Shown here: positions 58,226-64,000 of the stretch, one piece after another | How the letters are laid out: each line of letters opens with the position of its first letter | Numbering within the stretch: position 1 is the first letter of the stretch | NCBI RefSeq assembly: GCF_001748225.1 | Contig: NZ_BDFE01000015.1 | Span: forward strand, 487,437-551,436 | Direction: 5' to 3' | Source: Desulfoplanes formicivorans | GTDB taxonomy: Bacteria; Desulfobacterota; Desulfovibrionia; Desulfovibrionales; Desulfomicrobiaceae | DNA length: 64,000 bases | Notes under the pieces: model-generated | The model's input: the letters and a program-made list of their open reading frames with translations, nothing else | Databases searched by the model: none | What the model was told of the DNA's origin: nothing | Position numbers and translations under genes: made by a program

Positions 58226-59629
58226 ATGAAAAAAAGAGAATCCCTTAATCAAATCGTACGGTACTTTGTCGACAATGGTGGTGGTTTCCTGATCGTGAGC
58301 CAGGACGACGTGTTTTTGCGGATGTTCAAAGGTTTCATGAAGGTTTTGCGACTGGCTGACACAAGCATGCACCATGATCCCTTGGGCCGGCATTATATCA
58401 GGGAAATCCGCAGGATGCTTGATCGTTTCAACCGGGTTATCGTCTTTATCGAAGCCACTCTCGAAGGGCGCAACAATACGCAGTACTTCCGGCATATCAA
58501 GGATATTCTGGATGATCGGGTGACCATCATCTGCCTGTGCAACGAAAGCGGGCGCGATACTCTCAGTCTGTTTCGGGAACTGGGTGCCGACAATACCATG
58601 GTCAAGCCCGTATCCATCGATACCATCGTCAAGAAGATCGCATTTTCAATTAAGCCAAATAATTTCAGAGCGTTAGTGGCTAAATCAAAAAAAGCCATTG
58701 CTCGCGGCAATTTTCGGACCGCTCGGGTCATTGCCCAGGAGATCCTCAAGGCCAATCCCGAAAGCACCATTGCCTATATCCTTTTGGGCGATATTCACCG
58801 CCGTAACAAGGAGTTTGATCTGGCGGAACAATGCTATCGCAAGGCTTCGCAAAACGCCCGGATGCACTTGCAGCCTCTGGAACGGCTCGTGGATTTGTAT
58901 GGTGAACTCGGTCGTTTGACAGAACAGCTTAGTATATTGAAATTAATGGATAAGATTTCTCCACTCAATTTTGAACGCAAAATAGCCCTTGGCGATGTCT
59001 ATGCCAAACTCGGAAAGGCCGGGCAGTGTGTTGCCTGTTACGAGGAGGCTCTTCAATTGGTCGGTATGCAGGCCAGGGAGATGATCAGCTATTCCAGAAT
59101 GCAAGTGGGCACCAAGCTCAAGGGCGTAGATGCTCAACGCAGTCTCGCTTACATGAAGGAGGCCCTTGAGCTTAAGGCCGATGATTTGCGTGCCAGTGAT
59201 CTTTGGATGTTCACCGAAATCGGTGGCGTGTTGCGCAAGAGGGGACAATGGAAGGATGCCGTCACATACTATAAGAGGGCCATGGAGATTGTTCCTGACG
59301 ATTGGGGACTGGCGTATAATCTTGCCATGGCCTATTTTCAGGGTGAGCAGTATCAGAAGGCTCGGGAGTATATTGAAGCGGCCCTGGAGCATTATCCGGA
59401 GCTTCTCAATCTTGATGCTGATATCCCTTATAATATCTGTATGATATATTATAAGCTCGGGCAATATTCAGAAGCTTCCCAATACGCGAAGATTGCCTGT
59501 ATCAATGATCATGGTCACGTCCCTGCCAGGCGACTTCTTAATGACCTCAAGGATCATTGCGTCAGGGAATCCGGTGCCGATACCACGGCTTGCAGAATGT
59601 ATGAAGACGTGCCGGCATTTCGTCCTTAA
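58226..59629 (+). CDS. Receiver-like domain / TPR protein, copy 1
   Basis: 467 residues. Residues ~18-135 align with a response-regulator receiver fold: acidic pair D27-D28 after strand 1, the strand-3 end VFIEATLEG, GADNTMVKPVS with Lys127 near strand 5. The phospho-acceptor Asp is replaced by Glu76, a phosphomimic, so the domain is probably locked in one state or acts by other means. From ~150 to the end there are TPR repeats (ANPESTIAYILLGDIHRR, NLAMAYFQGEQYQKARE). No output DNA-binding or enzyme domain. A second copy follows 36 bp later. Possible scaffold or signalling adaptor (inference). Confidence 0.78.
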   Translation: MKKRESLNQIVRYFVDNGGGFLIVSQDDVFLRMFKGFMKVLRLADTSMHHDPLGRHYIREIRRMLDRFNRVIVFIEATLEGRNNTQYFRHIKDILDDRVTIICLCNESGRDTLSLFRELGADNTMVKPVSIDTIVKKIAFSIKPNNFRALVAKSKKAIARGNFRTARVIAQEILKANPESTIAYILLGDIHRRNKEFDLAEQCYRKASQNARMHLQPLERLVDLYGELGRLTEQLSILKLMDKISPLNFERKIALGDVYAKLGKAGQCVACYEEALQLVGMQAREMISYSRMQVGTKLKGVDAQRSLAYMKEALELKADDLRASDLWMFTEIGGVLRKRGQWKDAVTYYKRAMEIVPDDWGLAYNLAMAYFQGEQYQKAREYIEAALEHYPELLNLDADIPYNICMIYYKLGQYSEASQYAKIACINDHGHVPARRLLNDLKDHCVRESGADTTACRMYEDVPAFRP

Positions 59630-59665
59630 AGGCGTTAACACAAGAATAAGAAGGAGTTGTATTTG

Positions 59666-61006
59666 TTGGGTAAGCGGGAAGTTCTGGATCAAACCATTCG
59701 CAGTTTTGTGGACCAGGCCGGTGGGTTTCTTCTTGTCAGCGGTGATACGACGTTTGTGCGTATTTTCAAAGGATTGATTAAGACCCTGGGCATGCCCAAG
59801 GACTGCATGTACTGCGAGACGCGTGCAACACATTATGTCCGCCGTATGCATACCATGCTCAAGCGCTTTCACAAGCTTGTCCTGCTGGTGGAGGCTTCCA
59901 TGGGCGAAGTAAACAACACGATGTATTTCCGGCAAATCAAGGAGGCTTTGGGGGAGAAGGTTTGGATAATCTGTCTGAGTTCGGAACTGAATCGTGATGT
60001 TCTTTGCCTGTTTCACGAGATGGGCGCCGACAACATCATTATCAAGCCTGTTTCTGTCAATTCCATTATCAAGAAAATCGTCTATACCATCAAACCCAAC
60101 AACCTGAGGGAATTGGTCGACAAGGCAGCAGAGGCTATTGCCAAAGGTGATACGGATGCGGCCCAATCACACATTGACCGCATTTTTGAGGTCAATCCCG
60201 AAAGCTCCATTGCCAATATCCTTTTGGGCGACATGGCCCGCAAGGCCAAGCGGTATGATGAGGCGGAAGCCAGGTATAAACAGGCTGCAAGCAAGGCCAG
60301 GATGTACCTTGAGCCCCTTGAGCGGCTGGCTGACCTGTATGCTGAAATCAATGATCGTGAGGCACGCATCGCAGTCCTTGAAAGACTGGACAGGTTGTCG
60401 CCCCTGAATCACCAGCGCAAGATTCTCATTGGGGACATCTGTGCGGACCTAGGAGATGCTGTGCGCGCCCGGAAGCATTTTGATGCAGCCGTGGCGGTTG
60501 TTCGAAGGCATGCACGGGACCAGATTGTCGCGACCCTCATGAACGTGGGGCAGAAGGTTATGGCCATTGATCCCGAGCTGGGTATCGGGTACATGAATGA
60601 GGCCATGACCTTGAAATCGGATGATTTTTCCATTCAGGATATGTGGATGTTTAATGAAATCGGCCGGCATCTTCGCAAACAGGGGAAATGGAAGCAGGCG
60701 ATCAACTATTATGTAAAAGCTTTGAAGGTCGATCCGGACAATGCCGGCTTGTTCTACAACCTGGCCATGGCCTATCTGCAGGGCAAAATGTATTTCAAGG
60801 CCCTTGAGCATGCCACCATGGCCTTGGACAAGAATCCTGATCTTCTGAACGTCGATATCAGCGTACCCTTCAACCTTGCCCGTATTTATTTTCATGTCAG
60901 GCAGATGGCCGAATCAGACAAGTATGTTCGCATGGTTTTGGACAGGGACCCGACCCACCAGGGTGCCCTCAAGCTGCTGGCCCTTTTGCAGGGCAAGGGT
61001 GGTTGA
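59666..61006 (+). CDS. Receiver-like domain / TPR protein, copy 2
   Basis: 446 residues, homologous to the preceding gene along its whole length. TTG at 59666 is chosen: it lies 9 bp after AAGGAG and makes the first 130 residues align without gaps, with Glu76 and Lys127 at the same numbers. TTGs at 59657 and 59663 are alternatives. The acidic pair is reduced to Asp27-Thr28. The C-terminal half carries TPR repeats (VNPESSIANILLGDMARK, NLAMAYLQGKMYFKALE). The copies have diverged considerably, so the duplication is not recent. Confidence 0.78.
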   Translation: MGKREVLDQTIRSFVDQAGGFLLVSGDTTFVRIFKGLIKTLGMPKDCMYCETRATHYVRRMHTMLKRFHKLVLLVEASMGEVNNTMYFRQIKEALGEKVWIICLSSELNRDVLCLFHEMGADNIIIKPVSVNSIIKKIVYTIKPNNLRELVDKAAEAIAKGDTDAAQSHIDRIFEVNPESSIANILLGDMARKAKRYDEAEARYKQAASKARMYLEPLERLADLYAEINDREARIAVLERLDRLSPLNHQRKILIGDICADLGDAVRARKHFDAAVAVVRRHARDQIVATLMNVGQKVMAIDPELGIGYMNEAMTLKSDDFSIQDMWMFNEIGRHLRKQGKWKQAINYYVKALKVDPDNAGLFYNLAMAYLQGKMYFKALEHATMALDKNPDLLNVDISVPFNLARIYFHVRQMAESDKYVRMVLDRDPTHQGALKLLALLQGKGG

Positions 61007-61067
61007 CCAGCCAATAGAGAGTCCTGGCTGCAGCTGGTTTATTGATGCCTGACTGATCTTGCCACAA

Positions 61068-61115
61068 ATATGCAAACAGGCCGTTTCCCCTTGGGAAAAC
61101 GGCCTGTTTGCATAT
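61068..61115. terminator. Long hairpin between convergent genes
   Basis: ATATGCAAACAGGCCGTTT (61068-61086) is the exact reverse complement of 61097-61115, and CCC/GGG extends the stem around a tiny loop. It lies between the end of the TPR gene and the end of the cupin gene. There is no T run on either side, so it may act as a Rho-independent stop only weakly, or protect 3' ends. Confidence 0.55.
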
Positions 61116-61133
61116 GGTCTTGGTGCAGGGCCA

Positions 61134-61451
61134 TCAGATGGGCGGGGCTATGGTCACGAGAACCCGCATATCGGTGGTTGCCCGAACGCCATGGGGCGTT
61201 TTGATGGGACAAACCAGGACGTCGCCGGGCCTGGCCGGAAGGGTTTTGTCATCGGCAGCCAGGAAGACTCCTGTTCCTTCCAGGACAACAATGCTTACTT
61301 CGCCGTCAATGTCATGGGAGTGAACCGGAAGGTCCTGGCCAGCCTTGAAGTTGAAATTGAGGATCTTGAAGTTTTCGGAGTCGTGGACCAGCAGGGTCTT
61401 GAAGGCTATCTCGTTGAAGCTTCCCTCCTCGAACAAATTGATCATTTTCAT
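61134..61451 (-). CDS. Small cupin-domain protein
   Basis: A 105-residue single-domain cupin. The metal-site pattern LPVHSHDIDGEVSIVVLEG (His-x-His then Glu) and the second motif PHGVRA are visible. ATG at 61451 follows GGGAGG; the longer upstream frame is rejected. It follows the iron-sulfur gene by 91 bp on the same strand and is probably cotranscribed. Substrate unknown; such cupins often accompany Fe-S proteins in anaerobes. Confidence 0.85.
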   Translation of the reverse strand: MKMINLFEEGSFNEIAFKTLLVHDSENFKILNFNFKAGQDLPVHSHDIDGEVSIVVLEGTGVFLAADDKTLPARPGDVLVCPIKTPHGVRATTDMRVLVTIAPPI

Positions 61452-61542
61452 GGGTTCCTCCCGATGGTTGAAGGATAAAGCCGCACCCTTTGGCCGGATG
61501 CGGTGGGTGGTCACAAGGTGCCAGGCGGTTCCGGCTGCGCGT

Positions 61543-62259
61543 TTACAAAGGCTGTACTTCCCTGCCCGACGTGGACAGGGTGACGATGGAGACGGGGATG
61601 TCGGCCCTGGTTTTTTCCAGGGCTGCCTGGATCAGGCCCGGCAGGCCTCCGCAACAGGGGACTTCCATGCGCAGGACCGTGATGGAGCGGGGCGGATTGT
61701 TCCTGAAGATTTCGATGAATTTGTCAAGATACAGGGATGTGTCGTCGAATTTGGGACATCCCATCATAACCACTTTCCCCTGGAGATAGTCGGCATGAAA
61801 GGTGGGACTGGCAAGGGCGGCGCAGTCTGCAGTCACGAGCAGGTCAGCGTCCTTGAGAAAGGGTGCCTGTGCAGGAACCAGCCGGATCTGCACCGGCCAG
61901 TGGGACAGGGCCGAGCCTCCTGCCGAGCTCCCGGGACTGTCAGCGGGACAGGGCTGCAAGGTCTGCATCCGGGCCGAGGGACATTGGGACGGTGTTTTTG
62001 CCTGAGGTGTTGCCTTGGCAGCCAGGAATCGTTCCACTGCCTCGGGATCGAATGCGTCCGCTGGCCGTTCCACAATGCTCAGGGCTCCCCGGGGGCAATG
62101 TCCCAGACAGGCTCCCAGGCCGTCACACAGGTTGTCGGCAACCACTTTGGCCTTGCCGTTTATGATTTGAATGGAACCTTCGGCGCAGTTGGGTACGCAT
62201 TGTCCGCAACCATCGCACAGTTCTTCATCGATTTCTATGATTTTTCGGATTGTTTGCAT
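61543..62259 (-). CDS. 4Fe-4S cluster-binding protein (FrdX-like)
   Basis: About 238 residues from the ATG at 62259 (GGGAG upstream). N-terminal ferredoxin-like part: a full CDGCGQCVPNCAEG and a second motif CDGLGACLGHCPRG in which the second Cys is Leu, so perhaps one complete cluster plus one altered. After a Pro/Ser/Ala linker, the C-terminal domain has YLQGKVVMMGCPKFDD and VPCCGGLPGL, extra cysteines that may bind a second centre. It resembles the iron-sulfur protein found beside hybrid-cluster protein (hcp) in sulfate reducers; no hcp is seen here. An FNR/HcpR-like box lies upstream. Confidence 0.8.
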   Translation of the reverse strand: MQTIRKIIEIDEELCDGCGQCVPNCAEGSIQIINGKAKVVADNLCDGLGACLGHCPRGALSIVERPADAFDPEAVERFLAAKATPQAKTPSQCPSARMQTLQPCPADSPGSSAGGSALSHWPVQIRLVPAQAPFLKDADLLVTADCAALASPTFHADYLQGKVVMMGCPKFDDTSLYLDKFIEIFRNNPPRSITVLRMEVPCCGGLPGLIQAALEKTRADIPVSIVTLSTSGREVQPL

Positions 62260-62298
62260 GAGGCACTCCCTGGAATCGGTGTTGATGTTGTGATGCCG

Positions 62299-62339
62299 GT
62301 ATAGGGTGTTTGCCGGGAGGAAGCCTTGATGCAAGTCAA
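62299..62339 (-). promoter_or_regulatory. FNR/HcpR-like box with class II promoter geometry
   Basis: TTGAT-GCAA-GTCAA (62326-62339) differs from the FNR palindrome TTGAT-N4-ATCAA by one base. On the minus strand a -10-like TATACC (62304-62299) is centred 31 bp from it, which places the box near -41, the classical class II activator position. It lies 67 bp upstream of the iron-sulfur gene. Confidence 0.55.
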
Positions 62340-62363
62340 AAACAGCAGATGTAAACCGGTTTT

Positions 62364-63083
62364 TCAAGGGGTGTGTTGTGCCTGCATCCTTTGATGCAAT
62401 TCCCGGACAATGGCCACCCCGCTGCTCGTACCCAGTCGAACGGCCCCTGCCTGCAGCATGGACAAGGCGTCATCAAGGATTCTGATCCCGCCGGACGCCT
62501 TGACCCCCAGACCGTTTGGAGCAACCAGCTCATGGAGCAATCGGACATCTTCAATTGTTGCGCCAAACGCGCCAAATCCCGTGGAGGTCTTGACCATGTC
62601 CGCCCCTCCGGCCACGCACAGGTCACAGGCAATCCGTTTTTCCTCGTCCGTGAGCAGACAGGTTTCAATGATCACTTTGAGCAGGGCCTGCTCCTGGTGG
62701 CAGAATCCGGCAATGGTTGCAATATCCTCTTGAACCACCTTGTATTCTCTGCTTTTGAGGGCCCCGAGGTGGATGACCATGTCGATTTCTCGTGCGCCGT
62801 TTTCAAGGGCCTTTTGGGTCTCCATAGCCTTGCCGTACGGAGTCTGCGCCCCCAGAGGGAATCCGATCACCGAGATCACCCGGACAGACGAGCCCTGCAA
62901 TGCCCGGGATGCCAGGGTGACATAACACGGGTTTATGCACAAGCCAATGAACCGGTAGGCCATGGACTGTTCACACGCATGAAGGATGTCCGCATGGGTG
63001 GCATCCGGTCGCAACAGGGTGTGGTCCATGTGCTGCGCAAGCTCCAAGGGCGTTGGTTCGAAAACCTTGTCGTGTACATGCAT
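62364..63083 (-). CDS. deoC: Deoxyribose-phosphate aldolase
   Basis: Splits deoxyribose 5-phosphate to acetaldehyde and glyceraldehyde 3-phosphate. 239 residues; the Schiff-base Lys is in MVKTSTGFG and a second Lys in LGVKASGGIR, and IDMVIHLGALKSREY is conserved. No deoA, deoB or deoD nearby. It ends 105 bp before the Fe-S gene, leaving room for the promoter described there. Its own promoter must lie in 63084-63335, shared divergently with the next gene. Confidence 0.95.
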   Translation of the reverse strand: MHVHDKVFEPTPLELAQHMDHTLLRPDATHADILHACEQSMAYRFIGLCINPCYVTLASRALQGSSVRVISVIGFPLGAQTPYGKAMETQKALENGAREIDMVIHLGALKSREYKVVQEDIATIAGFCHQEQALLKVIIETCLLTDEEKRIACDLCVAGGADMVKTSTGFGAFGATIEDVRLLHELVAPNGLGVKASGGIRILDDALSMLQAGAVRLGTSSGVAIVRELHQRMQAQHTP

Positions 63084-63335
63084 TGTTCTGTCTCCTGGTC
63101 GATTGGAAGGCCCGGAACGGGTGATTGCCGACCGTCCATATGATGCAGCGTCTTTGTGGATGGTTTGGGGGGTCCCGGAAAAGTCAGCAAGCAGTGTTCA
63201 GGTGTCTGGAAGAGCCGGAAAAAATATATTCTGGTGAAAAAAGATCAAGAAAGACAAGGCCTTTTTTTTGGCATACTTTTTCTATGGGGAGGATGGTGAA
63301 AGCATTTTCCATCTCAAACCCGAAAGGAGGATTGT

Positions 63336-63977
63336 ATGCAAAAATGTCTGTTGCAATTGGTGGTGGCAAGTTGCGTGTTGTTTTTGTGTTCGACGGTTCA
63401 TGCGTCCATTGTTGTTCCTTATGATTCCTATTGGACACTTGATGATTCCGGTGAGGCAACCTTTTGCCTGAAGGCGGAATACGCCAGCTATGCGCCGATC
63501 AATACCTTTGGAATCTATCAGTTGGGAACTTCGGAAGGTCATCCTCTGTTTTATGAAATTTTTTCGGGAGAGCAAGGACCGGGAGCCAAGGCAACCTTGA
63601 CAGGGGACATGCTGGCAAGTGCAGGGTTCTCATTAACAAATGCGTTTGGTTTTTATCTGGATTCCAGTGCAGGAGAAAATGGCGGCATTTTCCTGAGCGA
63701 TCCCATGGCAGGCCATGACAACAACGGCATGGATTACATGAAGACTTCCTGGAAACATGGCAAGTACTATCTCTATTGGGAAGACATGATGATGGGAGAC
63801 CCGCAGCATAACTACGGGCCTCAGGAAAGGGGAAAGCATGGCAAGAAGATGGAGCCCGATTACAATGATATGATCGTCAAGGTGTCGGGGATGAGCCCCA
63901 CTCCGGTGCCGGGTGCCCTTTTCCTTTTGGCAGGCGGACTTCCTTTTGTGCTGTTCCGGAAAGGCAAAAAGTCCTGA
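63336..63977 (+). CDS. Secreted protein with PEP-CTERM-like sorting tail
   Basis: 213 residues: signal peptide (~1-24, VVASCVLFLCSTVHA), a non-repetitive extracellular part and a C-terminal anchor that reads SPTPVPGALFLLAGGL followed by a basic tail (FRKGKKS). That pattern (VPxPGA, hydrophobic helix, Arg/Lys end) is the PEP-CTERM/VPxxP-type sorting signal recognised by exosortases in biofilm-forming Gram-negatives. Residues ~130-165 are rich in Met, His, Trp and Asp (DNNGMDYMKTSWKHGKYY) and may bind metal. Strong AAAGGAGG ribosome site. No exosortase is in the window. Function unknown. Confidence 0.8.
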   Translation: MQKCLLQLVVASCVLFLCSTVHASIVVPYDSYWTLDDSGEATFCLKAEYASYAPINTFGIYQLGTSEGHPLFYEIFSGEQGPGAKATLTGDMLASAGFSLTNAFGFYLDSSAGENGGIFLSDPMAGHDNNGMDYMKTSWKHGKYYLYWEDMMMGDPQHNYGPQERGKHGKKMEPDYNDMIVKVSGMSPTPVPGALFLLAGGLPFVLFRKGKKS

Positions 63978-64000
63978 TGTTGTTGTCCCGGTAATGATTC

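Noticed and set aside
63262-63300. A TTGGCA-like sequence before the PEP-CTERM-like gene resembling a sigma-54 -24 element.
   Set aside because: The matching GC of the -12 element is missing at the right spacing.

Overview
The window is a dense stretch of chromosome, mostly housekeeping, from a Gram-negative anaerobic bacterium. The best fit is a sulfate-reducing deltaproteobacterium of the Desulfovibrionales. The signs are: an ATP synthase operon with two b-type subunits and no a or c subunit, parts of the futalosine menaquinone route (MqnE, a UbiA-like prenyltransferase, a UbiD-like decarboxylase), an iron-sulfur/cupin pair behind an FNR/HcpR-like box, a full Mla lipid transport set and a PEP-CTERM-type surface protein. 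No rRNA, tRNA, CRISPR array, insertion sequence or prophage gene was found.

Layout. 1-5.6 kb: the 3' part of carB, then purF and kdsD. 5.7-10.1 kb: a class A penicillin-binding protein, a two-Gate membrane protein and a convergent radical SAM gene. 10.3-16.1 kb: an elongasome operon, mreB-mreC-mreD-mrdA-rodA, followed by a bactofilin. 16.1-22.1 kb: atpF'-F-H-A-G-D-C, closed by a perfect intrinsic terminator. 22.2-28.6 kb: glmU, zapB-like and zapA, a structured RNA that is probably 6S RNA, rny, a ubiA homologue and thrC.

28.6-43 kb is read leftwards. It holds an rmlD-like reductase, then the heat-shock operon hrcA-grpE-dnaK with a promoter and CIRCE operator and a terminator after dnaK. Next come an LpoA-like lipoprotein, gatC-gatA, mnmA and mlaE-F-D-C-A, which end at a bidirectional terminator shared with thrC. 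43-54 kb, also leftwards: DUF1844, an aminotransferase, UbiD, FxsA, DUF493, serB, a 50-residue membrane protein absent from ordinary gene lists, mqnE, sppA, rimO and a radical SAM gene. 54.3-64 kb: ihfA and a convergent rlpA, a TPR-AMIN-amidase, DUF554, two tandem receiver-like/TPR proteins, then leftward cupin, Fe-S protein and deoC, and finally a PEP-CTERM-like secreted protein.

Most genes serve envelope growth (PBP1A, Mre/Rod, bactofilin, GlmU, LpoA-like, RlpA, amidase, Mla), energy (ATP synthase, menaquinone) and protein quality control. The least expected items are an MlaF ATPase carrying a degenerate GGDEF-like C-terminal domain, the paired receiver-like/TPR proteins with Glu at the phospho-acceptor position, the small membrane protein beside mqnE, and the FNR/HcpR-like promoter of the Fe-S/cupin operon.
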